Positions 50,580-60,270 of a stretch of 64,000 nt of DNA are shown in pieces. Source of the DNA: Mucinivorans hirudinis (GTDB lineage: Bacteria; Bacteroidota; Bacteroidia; Bacteroidales; Rikenellaceae); contig HG934468.1 in the NCBI GenBank assembly GCA_000723505.1, positions 2,016,798-2,080,797 on the forward strand. Reading direction: 5' to 3'. The notes beneath the pieces were generated by a model. The model searched no databases, was not told the DNA's origin, and saw nothing but the letters and a program-made list of their open reading frames with translations. Positions within the stretch are counted from its first letter, which is position 1. Each line of letters begins with the position of its first letter. The translations under genes were made by a program, and so were the position numbers.

Positions 50580-51263
50580 ATGAAGAGATTATTGATTTGT
50601 TTGTTTTTTATTACCTGCTCTGTTTCGGGATCTACAAACTCCGAGTCTCGGGTGAGGTTTCTTGTGGATAGGGCAGATGAAGCAGAGCACGGTTGTTTCG
50701 AGGCTGTTGAGAAAATCAGGCTAGAGCTACCCCAGAACAAATCGGACTCTGTCTATAGGGTTGCAAAAGGGGTGTTTTGGGATCATATTTTCCTGCGAAC
50801 AAATCTGCTCTATTGGTTTGGTGGCATATTGAACGTAGGTGCGGAGTGGAAGCCCACGGAAAAGATTGGCATTGTTCTTGATGGCGGTTGGGCGCCGTGG
50901 TCGTCTGATAGATATAGCTATAATTGGTCTCTGAGGTTTATTGCGCCTTCGGTGCGTTACTATTTGGACGATGCCGGGCAGTGGTCCATTGGTGTGCAGT
51001 TTCTTGCGAGTGTCTTCAATTTCAAAACAGGTGAAGAGGGAAGTCAGGGAAGAATCCTAGCCGGGGGCATCATCGGGAGTTATAAACTAAGTCTGGGGCA
51101 CTCTTTTCTGCTCGATTTTTCTTTAGGTTTGGGTTACGGTAATCTCAAGTATGACACATATCGTCGCAGCGAAGGCGCTAATTTCTACACGGGCAGAAAT
51201 ATCACAAAGAATGCCTTTATGCCCATAGAGGCAGGGGTTAGTCTAATTTGGATAATACAATAA
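50580..51263 (+). CDS. DUF3575-family exported protein
   Basis: 227 residues with a signal peptide (about 1-18). FLRTNLLYWFGGILNVGAEW is the DUF3575 hallmark. The remainder alternates as beta-strands (WSLRFIAPSVRYYL, WSIGVQFLASVFNF, FLLDFSLGLGYGNLKYDTYR), suggesting a small outer-membrane barrel. In Bacteroidetes such genes accompany fimbrial (Fim/Mfa) clusters. The next gene starts 3 bp after its stop. Confidence 0.85.
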   Translation: MKRLLICLFFITCSVSGSTNSESRVRFLVDRADEAEHGCFEAVEKIRLELPQNKSDSVYRVAKGVFWDHIFLRTNLLYWFGGILNVGAEWKPTEKIGIVLDGGWAPWSSDRYSYNWSLRFIAPSVRYYLDDAGQWSIGVQFLASVFNFKTGEEGSQGRILAGGIIGSYKLSLGHSFLLDFSLGLGYGNLKYDTYRRSEGANFYTGRNITKNAFMPIEAGVSLIWIIQ

Positions 51264-51265
51264 CT

Positions 51266-52090
51266 ATGATAAGGAAGATTACAACGATATTGCCGGCACT
51301 ACTGCTCTTTTTAACTGGATGTGTCAAAGTTACCATCCAAGATGCCGAGCATTCCAATCGCGGCAAGTTGTTTCTGATAACGGACTGGAGTCAAAGGAGT
51401 GAAGGAGTCGAAATTCCGGAACGTTACACAGTGGACAATGCGGGTGAAAAGGTGATAATCAAAGGCGATGAATCCCAACATCCCCTTCTGCTCGCGCAGG
51501 GAGTTCACACCCTGTACCTATACAATGAGGCGTCTAAGATATCCGTAAACGGCGCGCTGGTTGCTAGCGAGAATGACCCGATGCTTGGTTGGCAGTTCTG
51601 GGGTGAGCTTGTAAAGTTTGATGTCCGCAAGGATGAGGTCTATCGGACTGTTGTCAAAATGAAGCAACTTACCCGTCAACTCAATTTCGATTTGACCCTG
51701 ACCAACACCACCCCAAAGATAAAAAGTATTGAGGCTGTGATGAGTGGCGTAGCCCTCGGTTGGGACTGCAAAGGGAACAGGGCGTTGGGACAGCCGGCAA
51801 AGATCACTCCCCATTTTACCGTCGAACACAACAATCTAAAAGCTATGTGCATCATCCTCGGAGTGATCGGCGACAAACAGGAGCTCACTGTCAAAATAAA
51901 CTTTGATGATGGCACTAGCGAACAGATAGTTGATGATATTACCCGGCAACTGACCGATTTCAACTCCGACAAAATTGTGCCCTTGACCATAACCGGTACA
52001 TACTCAATGCCCGTGTCGGCAGGTGTAACCGGCACAATCAAAGGGTGGGATGTTGTCGAAGGAGAGAGGATAACGGTGCGGTGGCAATAG
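51266..52090 (+). CDS. FimB/Mfa2-like fimbrial anchor lipoprotein
   Basis: 274 residues from the ATG at 51266; an in-frame TTG at 51248 would overlap the previous gene. Lipobox LTGC at about residues 16-19. The body consists of two beta-rich halves: the N-terminal one includes GKLFLITDWSQRSEGVEIPE, and the second opens with a typical pattern (QLNFDLTLTNTTPKIKSIEA). The layout with DUF3575 resembles Bacteroidetes fimbrial operons in which such a lipoprotein anchors the fibre to the outer membrane. Major fimbrillin genes are not in the window, so the pair may be an orphan. Family assignment is moderate. Confidence 0.65.
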   Translation: MIRKITTILPALLLFLTGCVKVTIQDAEHSNRGKLFLITDWSQRSEGVEIPERYTVDNAGEKVIIKGDESQHPLLLAQGVHTLYLYNEASKISVNGALVASENDPMLGWQFWGELVKFDVRKDEVYRTVVKMKQLTRQLNFDLTLTNTTPKIKSIEAVMSGVALGWDCKGNRALGQPAKITPHFTVEHNNLKAMCIILGVIGDKQELTVKINFDDGTSEQIVDDITRQLTDFNSDKIVPLTITGTYSMPVSAGVTGTIKGWDVVEGERITVRWQ

Positions 52091-52281
52091 ATGGTGCTTT
52101 CATATTTAGTGAGATTACTAAACGAGAGTATGAGGGAGTGTGGAGTGATAACCATATTCTGGTGTGTTTATTGATAAAATTCTAAACTATTCATTAATTC
52201 CGAGTTAATATACTAATACTTAATGATGGCTCATCATCTGTAATGTCAAAACAAGAATCTTTAATAAGCCCGCTCTTGGTT

Positions 52282-52313
52282 ATTGCATAGTAATCTCTTT
52301 TTTGCTACCTTTG
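52282..52313 (+). promoter_or_regulatory. Promoter of guaA
   Basis: ATTG (52282-52285), 20 nt, TACCTTTG (52306-52313), 21 nt before the guaA ATG. The -33 box has one mismatch. Confidence 0.5.
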
Positions 52314-52334
52314 TGCGTTAGAAATAGATAACTT

Positions 52335-53864
52335 ATGCAGCAGAAAATTATTATCCTTGACTTCGGCTCGCAATACACGCAACTTATTGCACGTCGCGTT
52401 CGCGAATTGAATGTCTATTGCGAAATTCATCCCTATAACAAGAAAGGGGTTATCGACGATTCGGTTGTCGGCGTAATACTTTCAGGCTCACCATCCTCTG
52501 TCAGAGACGAGAATGCACCTCAGGTTGACCTCTCCAATATTAAGGGCAAGTTGCCCCTTTTGGGAGTGTGCTACGGAGCGCAGTATCTTGCACACAACTT
52601 CGGAGGCGAAGTCGGCAGGAGCGATGCGCGCGAATATGGGCGTGCAATGCTCACCAAGGTCAGGGGTGAGAATTCGCTGATTAAGGATGTCTCCGAGTGC
52701 AGTCAAGTGTGGATGTCGCACGGCGATACCATCGTTAAATTGCCCGACAATTATGTGATTATAGCCTCTACGGAGGATGTGCCCGTTGCAGCATACCATA
52801 TCGAGGGCGAGCAGACGTGGGGCATCCAGTTCCACCCCGAGGTCTACCACTCCACAGAAGGGACACTTATTCTAAAACACTTCCTTGTAGACATTTGCGG
52901 CTGCCGGCAGGACTGGACAGCTGCTTCTTACGTGGAGACGAGTGTGCGTGAGTTGAAAGAGAAGTTGGGTGATGATAAGGTGTTGCTCGGTCTTTCGGGT
53001 GGGGTGGATTCGAGTGTGGCGGCGATGTTGCTCCATAGGGCGATTGGGGGCAATCTTGTGTGCATATTTGTGGATATGGGGTTGCTGCGTAAGGATGAGT
53101 TTGAGAGCGTGATGGAGTCGTATCAAGGTATGGGGTTGAATGTTATAGGCGTTCGCGCGGGTGATAAATTTCTTGCCGACCTCAGGGGTGTTACTGACCC
53201 TGAGCGCAAGCGTAAAATTATAGGCAGAGATTTCATCGAGGTTTTCGATGCGGAGGCTATCAAGTTGAAAGATATTAAGTGGCTGGCTCAGGGTACAATA
53301 TACCCTGATGTTATCGAATCTATCTCTTCGGGAGGTCCCTCGGTTACCATTAAGTCGCACCACAATGTCGGCGGCTTGCCCGAGAAGATGAATTTGAAGA
53401 TTGTTGAGCCGTTGCGTCTGCTATTCAAGGATGAGGTTCGTCGTATTGGACGCGAGCTCGAAGTACCTGAAAAGATTCTCTCTCGTCACCCCTTCCCCGG
53501 TCCCGGTTTGGGTATCCGTATACTTGGAGAGGTTACAGCCGAGAGGGTTCGCATATTACAGGAGGCAGATAAAATCTTCATTGACGGACTTCGTGAATGG
53601 GATTTATACAATAAAGTTTGGCAGGCAGGCGTTATGTTACTGCCTGTTCAGAGTGTGGGTGTTATGGGTGATGAACGAACCTATGAGTCGTGTGTGGCTC
53701 TGCGTGCGGTGGCATCCACGGATGGTATGACAGCCGATTGGGTTCACCTCCCATACGAATTTTTGGCAAAGGTTTCCAACGATATTATAAATAAGGTGCG
53801 CGGTATAAATCGCGTTGTATACGATATTAGCTCCAAACCGCCCGCGACGATTGAATGGGAGTGA
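52335..53864 (+). CDS. guaA: GMP synthase (glutamine-hydrolysing)
   Basis: 509 residues. N-terminal class I glutamine amidotransferase domain (1-190) with the nucleophile Cys79 in [13 protein letters not shown] and the His/Glu in [11 protein letters not shown]. The ATP pyrophosphatase domain has the PP-loop [16 protein letters not shown]. The dimerisation domain ends the protein (GERTYES-like [24 protein letters not shown]). It aminates XMP to GMP. Single gene with its own promoter. Confidence 0.97.
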   Translation: MQQKIIILDFGSQYTQLIARRVRELNVYCEIHPYNKKGVIDDSVVGVILSGSPSSVRDENAPQVDLSNIKGKLPLLGVCYGAQYLAHNFGGEVGRSDAREYGRAMLTKVRGENSLIKDVSECSQVWMSHGDTIVKLPDNYVIIASTEDVPVAAYHIEGEQTWGIQFHPEVYHSTEGTLILKHFLVDICGCRQDWTAASYVETSVRELKEKLGDDKVLLGLSGGVDSSVAAMLLHRAIGGNLVCIFVDMGLLRKDEFESVMESYQGMGLNVIGVRAGDKFLADLRGVTDPERKRKIIGRDFIEVFDAEAIKLKDIKWLAQGTIYPDVIESISSGGPSVTIKSHHNVGGLPEKMNLKIVEPLRLLFKDEVRRIGRELEVPEKILSRHPFPGPGLGIRILGEVTAERVRILQEADKIFIDGLREWDLYNKVWQAGVMLLPVQSVGVMGDERTYESCVALRAVASTDGMTADWVHLPYEFLAKVSNDIINKVRGINRVVYDISSKPPATIEWE

Positions 53865-53946
53865 TTTCGTGTGAAAAATTAAAAATCTTTTATAGCTGAT
53901 CTACCCTTCTTAAAAGTCTTATAAGTTACAACAGCATTTCCCCAAA

Positions 53947-55140
53947 ATGAAAAAACTGATTCCCCTATTATTAGCTGCTATTTTTTTGAGTTCGTGTAAT
54001 TGGTTCAAAAAACCTGACCCCGAGCCGGAATATACTCGTACGGTGTTGGTATATATGGTTGCCGACAATAATCTGTATAACTTTGCAATAGAAGACATTA
54101 AGGAGATGGAGAGTGTTTGGAACGATGACTTCAACGGCAAATTATTGGTTTTCTTAAATCCACGTGGTCTGACTCTCCCTTCGCGCCTATACGAGGTTAA
54201 ACGGAGCAAGGGGGGTTCCGGTGTAGAGAGTAAGGTCATCAAAGAGTATGGTGTGCGGGTCAATGCTTGTGACCCGGCGGTTCTTGCGGATGTTATTGCT
54301 GACTCACGTGTTTTGGCGCCGGCGGATAGCTACGCTTTGGTGCTCTGGTCTCACGGAACGGGGTGGCTGCCGAATGGTGTTCGTCCGCTTAAGTCAGCTC
54401 CTGTGAGAGATGGCTCGGTGAGTTACTCTTTCGGTAGCAATGAAACATATAAGGATGAAATGGAGATATGGGACTTGGAGAGGGCTTTGCCCAGAGATTT
54501 TAAGTTCGATTTCATAGCCTTCGACGCTTGCTATATGGCTTCCGTCGAGTCTCATTACCAACTTCGTAATCGGGCTCATTTTATTTTGGCATCTCCTGCC
54601 GAGACCCTTGCATATGGGTTTCCCTACGACAGGATTGTCCCTTTGATGTTTGATAGACAGGTAGATATGAGGGCTATGGGTATTAATATATTCGAATATT
54701 ACAACAAGCGGGTGGGTTCTGAACGTCATAGTACGATATCGGTGGTGGATTGCTCTAAGTTGGAGGCTGTTGCTGCCTCAATGAAAAGTCTGCTTGCCGG
54801 GGTTAAGGATACACCTGTGCTTCCCAATAATATTCAACAATTCGGTGCAAGGAAAAATGGTTTCTACGATGTATTCTACGACTTGGAAGATTTTGTTGCT
54901 AAAACTTATGCAGATTCGCCGGTCTTGGCAAGTTTCAAATCAAAACTTTCGGATGCAGTGATATATACGGCGCATACACCCTGGCTGTACGCCTTTTGGA
55001 AAGACTCCGAGATGGAGTGCAGGACGAGCTGTGGTTTAACGACATATATTCCGCGCAAATCGCAGCCGATAACCCTCGAAAAATACCGCACCAAATTTGA
55101 TTGGAGTCGGGATTCGGGGATGGATAAAATTGAATTTTAG
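53947..55140 (+). CDS. Clostripain-family (C11) cysteine protease, lipoprotein
   Basis: 397 residues. Lipobox LSSC at about residues 15-18. The catalytic His136 lies in LWSHGTGWLP and the catalytic Cys195 in AFDACYMASVE, the pair that defines peptidase family C11. The N-terminal VLVYMVADNNLYNFAIEDIK is also typical. C11 enzymes cut after Arg or Lys and self-activate. It is predicted to be surface- or periplasm-anchored. An intergenic palindrome follows. Confidence 0.93.
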   Translation: MKKLIPLLLAAIFLSSCNWFKKPDPEPEYTRTVLVYMVADNNLYNFAIEDIKEMESVWNDDFNGKLLVFLNPRGLTLPSRLYEVKRSKGGSGVESKVIKEYGVRVNACDPAVLADVIADSRVLAPADSYALVLWSHGTGWLPNGVRPLKSAPVRDGSVSYSFGSNETYKDEMEIWDLERALPRDFKFDFIAFDACYMASVESHYQLRNRAHFILASPAETLAYGFPYDRIVPLMFDRQVDMRAMGINIFEYYNKRVGSERHSTISVVDCSKLEAVAASMKSLLAGVKDTPVLPNNIQQFGARKNGFYDVFYDLEDFVAKTYADSPVLASFKSKLSDAVIYTAHTPWLYAFWKDSEMECRTSCGLTTYIPRKSQPITLEKYRTKFDWSRDSGMDKIEF

Positions 55141-55156
55141 TCTGCCTCGCAGGTCA

Positions 55157-55235
55157 AAGGGGAGTTCTAATAATTAAAAATATCAAAACATTACAAGGTG
55201 CTCGAAAAGTATTATTAAATTTTAGAACTTCCCTT
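55157..55235. repeat. Intergenic palindrome, TTCTAAAAATTAG family
   Basis: AAGGGGAGTTCTAATAATT at the left and AATTTTAGAACTTCCCTT at the right. Compared with 36336 the arm reads GTTCTAA/TTAGAAC instead of CTTCTAA/TTAGAAG, a paired change. Confidence 0.75.
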
Positions 55236-55265
55236 AAGATTTCTCGGTCAAATTAACAAAAAATA

Positions 55266-55925
55266 ATGCTTGTTAAACCTCAATATAAGGTGCTCATTGT
55301 GGACGACCACGCGCTATTTCGCTCGGGGCTCAGGTTGTTGATTTCATCGAGTGGCAGGTATGAGGTTGTGGGTGAGGCGAGTACAGGTTTCGAGATGCTT
55401 TCGATGGTCTCTGTTTTGCGCCCAGATGTGGTTCTTTTGGATATCGCTATGCCCGAGATGGACGGTATAGAGGCTGCGGCACAAGCCCTATCCTTGCACT
55501 CTGATTTGAAGATTATTACTCTGTCTATGTACGGGCAACAGGAGTACTACTTCAAGATGGTTGAGTTGGGTGTGAAGGGTTTTTTACTCAAAAATTCAGA
55601 TATTATTGAGGTTTTTTCGGCGTTGGATGCTGTGATGGACGGAGGCTCATATTTTTCACAAGAGTTACTTTTCAACTTGGTTAGTAATTTGAGGACAAAT
55701 AACGACAATATCGCCATCGATGATGACAATGCACTCTCCACCAGGGAGCTAGAGGTACTTATTCTAATATGTCAGGGGCTGACCAACCACGAAATAGCGG
55801 ACAAACTATTCATCTCTAAGAGGACAGTTGATAAGCACCGTGCCAATATTCTCGAAAAAACCGACTGTAAAAACACGGCAAACTTGGTGGTGTATGCCAT
55901 TAAGAAACGATTGGTCGAGGTGTGA
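55266..55925 (+). CDS. NarL/LuxR-family response regulator
   Basis: 219 residues. Receiver domain 8-125 with acidic pocket Asp13-Asp14, phosphoacceptor Asp59 in VVLLDIAMPEMDGIE, the Thr/Ser position in IITLSMYG and the Lys in KGFLLKN. LuxR-type helix-turn-helix at about 150-215 (LSTRELEVLILICQGLTNHE, LFISKRTVDKHRANILEKT). It should bind DNA when phosphorylated. No histidine kinase gene is adjacent, so its signal is unknown. Confidence 0.94.
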   Translation: MLVKPQYKVLIVDDHALFRSGLRLLISSSGRYEVVGEASTGFEMLSMVSVLRPDVVLLDIAMPEMDGIEAAAQALSLHSDLKIITLSMYGQQEYYFKMVELGVKGFLLKNSDIIEVFSALDAVMDGGSYFSQELLFNLVSNLRTNNDNIAIDDDNALSTRELEVLILICQGLTNHEIADKLFISKRTVDKHRANILEKTDCKNTANLVVYAIKKRLVEV

Positions 55926-55999
55926 TTGAATCCCATTGGGGTCTTCCCGAACCTCTGAATCGCTCCTCTTCACCTGCCTCAACTCTTACCACCTTATAT

Positions 56000-56087
56000 G
56001 GGGGGGGGGCTAAATATTTCAAAATAAAAATGGAATATTCAGCCGAACAATCATAAGATGATAATTTACTAATTTTCAGAAGCCCTC
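56000..56087. repeat. G10 tract and right half of a TTCTAAAAATTAG-family element
   Basis: A run of ten G (56000-56009) opens a hairpin (GGCTAAATATT...GAATATTCAGCC). The right end CTAATTTTCAGAAGCCCTCT matches the family right end. The left terminal arm is missing. The element ends 9 bp before the cvpA ATG. Confidence 0.6.
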
Positions 56088-56095
56088 TAAATAGA

Positions 56096-56575
56096 ATGAA
56101 CATCATCGACATCATAGTTATAGCCCTATTGTTATACTCACTGTGGCGAGGGTGGACAACGGGGATTTTGGTTCAGCTTGCGGGCATCGCCGGAGTTGTC
56201 TTGGGAGCGTGGGTGGCATTTCGCTTCACTCAATTTATAGGAGAGTGGTTGGATAGTGACCCTAAATATGAGACTCTGCTTTTCGTAGCCGTCATCATTG
56301 TGGTTGCCGTGTGCGTAATAATTTTGTGCAAGCTATTGACTAAGGTGCTGTCCTTGGGAGGTCTATCGCTACCTATAAATATCTTGGGTGCGGCTGCCTC
56401 TTTTGTGAAGACTCTCATTGTGCTTGCCCTACTTGTGGGTCTATTTGACCACTTCAACGGCTGCGGAGAATTGTTGGAGCGTAAATATCTCGAGGAGTCT
56501 CATTCCTATAAGCCGTTGAGCGGCATAGCGCAGAATGTTTTTCCGTATGTAGTTGATTTAGGTTGTATTAAGTAG
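56096..56575 (+). CDS. CvpA-family membrane protein
   Basis: 159 residues with four membrane segments: about 3-18, 24-44, 60-84 and 98-120. DIIVIALLLYSLWRGWTTGI, LVQLAGIAGVVLGAWVAFRF and GGLSLPINILGAAASFVKTL are typical of CvpA, an inner-membrane family linked in E. coli to colicin V production and purF expression; its biochemical role is unclear. It is followed by hairpins and a convergent operon. Confidence 0.88.
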   Translation: MNIIDIIVIALLLYSLWRGWTTGILVQLAGIAGVVLGAWVAFRFTQFIGEWLDSDPKYETLLFVAVIIVVAVCVIILCKLLTKVLSLGGLSLPINILGAAASFVKTLIVLALLVGLFDHFNGCGELLERKYLEESHSYKPLSGIAQNVFPYVVDLGCIK

Positions 56576-56723
56576 TGTGAAACATCACACAATAGATTTG
56601 ATTAGTGCAGAATTTTGATGTGAAGGGGTATTTGACATACCTTAGATTTCAAATTCCTTGTTGCTCAAAGTCGAGTTAATGAAAACGTAATAGTACTGAC
56701 GGTTGGCGACGGACATAAAATAT

Positions 56724-56765
56724 CGCCCCCTTGCACACTGAATCTTCTTAGTGCGTAAGGGGGCG
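56724..56765. terminator. Hairpin between convergent cvpA and rubrerythrin genes
   Basis: CGCCCCCTT (56724-56732) pairs with AAGGGGGCG (56757-56765), with partial inner pairing (CACT/AGTG). Confidence 0.6.
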
Positions 56766-56775
56766 AAAAGTTCTA

Positions 56776-56831
56776 GGTGGGGACTTCTAGAAATTTGCTG
56801 TTGGATATTTTGTAATTTTCAGAATCCCCCT
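56776..56831. repeat. Intergenic palindrome, TTCTAAAAATTAG family
   Basis: GTGGGGACTTCTAGAAATTT at the left and AATTTTCAGAATCCCCCT at the right. Short member, adjacent to the rubrerythrin 3' end. Confidence 0.7.
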
Positions 56832-56836
56832 AAAGA

Positions 56837-57394
56837 TTATTGCTGTTTGAAGAATCTATTGTAAAGACCCTCAAAGACTTGACCGTGTCTTGCTTCGTCT
56901 TTGCACATTTCGTGAACCGTGTCGTGGATAGCATCGTAGTTCAACTCCTTGGCACGTGTGGCAATACGTTTTTTGTCGGCACAAGCACCATTTTCAGCAT
57001 CCATACGCGCCTTTAAGTTGGTTTTTGTGTCCCATACTACCTCGCCGATAAGTTCTGCAAATTTGCTTGCGTGCTCTGCCTCTTCCCAGGCGATACGTTT
57101 GTAAGCCTCAGCCACTTCCGGATATCCCTCGCGGTCAGCCTGACGCGCCATAGCAAGGTACATACCCACCTCAGTGCATTCACCGTGGAAATGAGCCTGT
57201 AATCCGCCCCAAATCTCTGCATCACAACCTTTTGCAACGCCAATGCGGTGTTCGTCAGCCCAAGCCAACTTACCTGCCGACTCGATTACTTCAACGAATT
57301 TTTCGCGAGGTTGGTGGCAAATCGGACATTTTTCTGGTGCCTCTGCACCTTCGTGAATGTGTCCACAAACGGTACATCTAAATTTTTTAATCAT
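56837..57394 (-). CDS. Reverse rubrerythrin (NADH peroxidase-type rubredoxin-diiron protein)
   Basis: 185 residues. An N-terminal rubredoxin-like domain binds iron through Cys7, Cys10, Cys23 and Cys26 ([21 protein letters not shown]). The C-terminal ferritin-like diiron domain has Glu/His ligands in [36 protein letters not shown] and [20 protein letters not shown]. The domain order is opposite to classical rubrerythrin. Such proteins reduce H2O2 in anaerobes. The ATG overlaps the perR stop by 4 bp, so the pair is coupled and under PerR control. Confidence 0.93.
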   Translation of the reverse strand: MIKKFRCTVCGHIHEGAEAPEKCPICHQPREKFVEVIESAGKLAWADEHRIGVAKGCDAEIWGGLQAHFHGECTEVGMYLAMARQADREGYPEVAEAYKRIAWEEAEHASKFAELIGEVVWDTKTNLKARMDAENGACADKKRIATRAKELNYDAIHDTVHEMCKDEARHGQVFEGLYNRFFKQQ

Positions 57395-57798
57395 AACTTT
57401 TTCTGTTTATTAGTGGTTAAACAATGTTTGCAAATTCCCCTTACATATAGTTGAGTATTCGTTATTTGGTGTTCGCTCTCAACTTTGAAAGGGGTGATAT
57501 TCAGGTCGTAAAGTTCGCCGCAGTGTTCGCACAAAAAATGTGCGTGTTCGGAAATGTCACCATCGTAGCGGCATTGCCGCGGGTCTATCGTTATATTCTG
57601 TGCCAAACCCTTCTCCACAAAAAGATTCAATATGTTATAAATCGTTGTGCGTGAAAGTGTGGGGATAGTAGGCGAAAGTGCGGCATATATGTTGTCAACT
57701 GTTGGGTGTATTCTATTTTCCTGCAAATACTTATATACCTCTATGCGGTGAAGCGACGGACGAACTCCCTTAATTAATAGCTCTCTTGTTAATTCCAT
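57391..57798 (-). CDS. perR: Fur-family peroxide regulator (PerR-like)
   Basis: 135 residues. Winged-helix DNA-binding domain at 1-75 ([20 protein letters not shown]), then the metal-binding dimerisation domain with [10 protein letters not shown] (His85, His87, Cys90, Cys93) and the structural zinc pair Cys123-Cys126 (GICKHC). Context with a peroxide-reducing rubrerythrin and a TTGTAATTATTACAA operator right before the start favours PerR over Fur or Zur. It should repress its own operon until peroxide oxidises the metal site. Confidence 0.92.
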   Translation of the reverse strand: MELTRELLIKGVRPSLHRIEVYKYLQENRIHPTVDNIYAALSPTIPTLSRTTIYNILNLFVEKGLAQNITIDPRQCRYDGDISEHAHFLCEHCGELYDLNITPFKVESEHQITNTQLYVRGICKHCLTTNKQKKL

Positions 57799-57799
57799 T

Positions 57800-57816
57800 A
57801 TTGTAATTATTACAAT
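57800..57816 (-). promoter_or_regulatory. PerR operator, perfect 7-1-7 palindrome
   Basis: ATTGTAATTATTACAAT is a perfect palindrome; its core TTGTAAT-T-ATTACAA fits the Fur/PerR 7-1-7 box. It lies one base before the perR ATG and about 14 bp downstream of the -7 box, where bound PerR would block transcription start or clearance. Confidence 0.75.
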
Positions 57817-57829
57817 TATGTAACGGACA

Positions 57830-57860
57830 CAAAGGTATAAAAATTGTTTTAACCTGCAAA
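57830..57860 (-). promoter_or_regulatory. Promoter of the perR-rubrerythrin operon
   Basis: On the minus strand TTTG (57857-57860), 19 nt, TACCTTTG (57830-57837): a textbook Bacteroidetes promoter. Confidence 0.75.
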
Positions 57861-57913
57861 ATTATTTTTCTTGCTGCCCCTCACTTAAAAAATGGAGTCA
57901 GGGGTATATCCTC

Positions 57914-57958
57914 CAAAAAAGTGGTCAAGAGGTTGATTTACTTCAACTTCTCGACCAC
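57914..57958 (-). terminator. Terminator of proS
   Basis: GTGGTCAAGAGGTTGA pairs with TCAACTTCTCGACCAC with two mismatches. On the minus strand it is followed by TTTTTT. Confidence 0.75.
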
Positions 57959-57979
57959 CTAAACTCTTCAATAGATTAA

Positions 57980-59464
57980 TTAGTAAGCCTTTGCGAATAC
58001 CACGCGACGTCGCGAAGGACGACCGCTGACTATGCAAAAGCCCTCCTCTTCGGGTGCGTCCAGTGGGATGCAGCGAATTGTGGCTTTGGTCTGGTTCTTG
58101 ATTTGTTCCTCGACCTCGGGCGAGCCGTCCCAATGGGCAAGCAAAAATCCACCTTTCTCTTCCAATACTTGCTTGAATTCTTCATAAGAATCTACCTTTG
58201 TAGTCATCTCTTCGCGGAATTTCAGTGCGCGGATGTATATGGATTGTTGAATCTCTGTTAATAGATTGTTAATAAAATGTTCAATACCGTCCAGTACAAC
58301 AACCTCTTTGCTAAGTGTATCACGACGAGCAACCTCGATAGTTCCGTTTGCCAAGTCGCGTGCCCCCATTGCCAAACGAACAGGCACCCCTTTTAATTCC
58401 CACTCCGCAAATTTGAAGCCGCTACGAACATTATCCCTATCGTCAATTTTTACGGTAACGCCCAACGCTTTTAACTTGTCGGCAATCACAGTTAAGTGAG
58501 AAACCATCTCCGCCAGCTGCTCCTCACCTTTATATATAGGAATAAGGACCACTTGAATGGGAGCAAGTTTCGGAGGTAGCACCAATCCGTTATTGTCCGA
58601 ATGAGCCATAATCAGCGCGCCCATCAGTCGTGTAGAGACACCCCACGAAGTTGCCCAAACGTAATCCATCCCCCCCTCCTTGGTCTGGAACTGAACATCG
58701 AAAGCCTTGGCGAAATTCTGCCCCAAGAAGTGCGAGGTGCCGCTTTGCAGTGCCTTGCCGTCCTGCATCAGAGCCTCAATGGAGAGAGTGTCTACTGCTC
58801 CGGCAAAACGTTCATTTTCAGATTTATGACCTATAATAACCGGCACACTCATAACATTTTCCGCAAAGTCGGCATAGATGTTCACCATTTTGTATGTCTC
58901 CTCCATAGCCTCCTCTGCCGTTGCGTGCGCCGTGTGTCCCTCTTGCCACAAAAATTCAGCTGTGCGTAAAAATAGGCGTGTGCGCATCTCCCAGCGCACA
59001 ACGTTTGCCCATTGGTTGCAGAGAATGGGCAGGTCGCGATAGGATTGAATCCAACCCTTATATGTGTTCCAGATTATAGTCTCCGAGGTTGGTCGCACTA
59101 TCAACTCCTCTTCGAGTTTCGCATCGGGGTCTACGATAACGCCCTTGCCGTCAGGGTCATTCTTGAGTCGGTAGTGTGTAACCACAGCACACTCCTTTGC
59201 AAAGCCATCCACGTGTGAAGCCTCTTTCGAAAAAAAAGACTTGGGGATAAACAAAGGAAAATATGCGTTTTGGTGTCCCGTCTCTTTGAAGCGACGGTCC
59301 AGCTCCGCCTGCATCTTCTCCCATATCGCATATCCGTATGGTTTGATGACCATACATCCGCGCACGGCAGAATTCTCGGCTAAGCCTGCTTTGACCACTA
59401 AGTCGTTGTACCACTGTGAATAGCTCTCCTCGCGCGAGGTTAGCTCTTTCATCTCTTTTGCCAT
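57980..59464 (-). CDS. proS: Prolyl-tRNA synthetase, archaeal/eukaryal type
   Basis: 494 residues. Class II synthetase of the short ProS type without the bacterial editing domain. Visible: [20 protein letters not shown], the Pro-recognition [18 protein letters not shown], motif 2 region [20 protein letters not shown] with EGHTAH, and the motif 3-proximal [20 protein letters not shown]. The C-terminal anticodon and zinc-like region ends in [14 protein letters not shown]. It charges tRNA-Pro. This ProS type is usual for Bacteroidetes. Confidence 0.95.
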   Translation of the reverse strand: MAKEMKELTSREESYSQWYNDLVVKAGLAENSAVRGCMVIKPYGYAIWEKMQAELDRRFKETGHQNAYFPLFIPKSFFSKEASHVDGFAKECAVVTHYRLKNDPDGKGVIVDPDAKLEEELIVRPTSETIIWNTYKGWIQSYRDLPILCNQWANVVRWEMRTRLFLRTAEFLWQEGHTAHATAEEAMEETYKMVNIYADFAENVMSVPVIIGHKSENERFAGAVDTLSIEALMQDGKALQSGTSHFLGQNFAKAFDVQFQTKEGGMDYVWATSWGVSTRLMGALIMAHSDNNGLVLPPKLAPIQVVLIPIYKGEEQLAEMVSHLTVIADKLKALGVTVKIDDRDNVRSGFKFAEWELKGVPVRLAMGARDLANGTIEVARRDTLSKEVVVLDGIEHFINNLLTEIQQSIYIRALKFREEMTTKVDSYEEFKQVLEEKGGFLLAHWDGSPEVEEQIKNQTKATIRCIPLDAPEEEGFCIVSGRPSRRRVVFAKAY

Positions 59465-59569
59465 ATTGTAGATTTGTTAATTACGGTTTAGTCCAATCAA
59501 TTATTCGATTTTATACAAGTGTGAACCTTTTTGATTTCAGCATCTTGCACGTTTCCCGAATCGTGCAGA

Positions 59570-59577
59570 CAAAGGTA
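59570..59577 (-). promoter_or_regulatory. -7 box of proS
   Basis: TACCTTTG on the minus strand, with TTCG (59596-59599) 18 nt upstream as a poor -33 box. The leader would be about 100 nt. Confidence 0.4.
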
Positions 59578-59617
59578 CTAAAGTTTTTTCAATGCCGAAA
59601 ATATTACTCTTTTCACA

Positions 59618-60184
59618 CTACCTGAGCAGCCCTTCAATCACCCTGGCGTAGTTCTTCTGTTCGAGGGTGTGTATTTTGGTAGCCACATCCTCGGGCGTGT
59701 CCGTGGGCGAGAGCTCGCAACGCGCCTGAAAGATTATATCTCCGTCATCGTATTTATCATTCACATAGTGTATTGTGATGCCCGACTCACTCTCACCGGC
59801 AGCCACCACTGCCCTGTGAACATTTTCTCCATACATCCCTTGCCCTGCGAATTTGGGCAGTAGTGCCGGGTGAATATTGACGATGCGCCCTGCCCATCCG
59901 CTAGTGATAGCCTTGGGCACCAAACACATAAATCCTGCCAGGGCGATAAAGTCTACCCCATAGTCTTTTAATACCTCTACAACGGTTTGGGGATTGTCGT
60001 AGAGTTCGCTTTTTGAAAAGACGTATGTTGGTACTCCGTGGTTTTTAGCCCGCTCCAATACGTAGGCGCTTTTTCGGTTGCTAAGTATTAATACCACTTC
60101 CACGTCCTTCGTTTGTTCAAAATGGTTCATAATTGCCTCAGCATTTGTACCACCTCCCGAGGCGAAAATTGCTATCTTCTTCAT
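59618..60184 (-). CDS. purN: Phosphoribosylglycinamide formyltransferase
   Basis: 188 residues, folate-dependent GAR transformylase. IFASGGGTNAEAIMNHF near the N-terminus, FIALAGFMCLVPKAI, and the catalytic segment IVNIHPALLPKFAGQGMYGE with Asn/His, then ESGITIHYVNDKYDDGDIIF with the catalytic Asp. It formylates GAR in purine synthesis. Its start region faces acpP divergently. Confidence 0.95.
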   Translation of the reverse strand: MKKIAIFASGGGTNAEAIMNHFEQTKDVEVVLILSNRKSAYVLERAKNHGVPTYVFSKSELYDNPQTVVEVLKDYGVDFIALAGFMCLVPKAITSGWAGRIVNIHPALLPKFAGQGMYGENVHRAVVAAGESESGITIHYVNDKYDDGDIIFQARCELSPTDTPEDVATKIHTLEQKNYARVIEGLLR

Positions 60185-60262
60185 TATTAGATAAGTATAA
60201 AATTTAGATGAGGAAAATTACTATTTTTTTTTGAAAATGTGTTGTTTTGAACGAAAAATTTG

Positions 60263-60270
60263 TACTTTTG
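60263..60270 (+). promoter_or_regulatory. -7 box of the acpP promoter
   Basis: TACTTTTG (60263-60270), with GTTG at 60241-60244 (18 nt upstream) as a partial -33 box. The leader to acpP is about 85 nt. Confidence 0.4.

Noticed and set aside
50580-52090. Complete fimbrial operon
   Set aside because: Only a DUF3575 gene and an anchor-like lipoprotein are present; guaA follows and no fimbrillin is seen.
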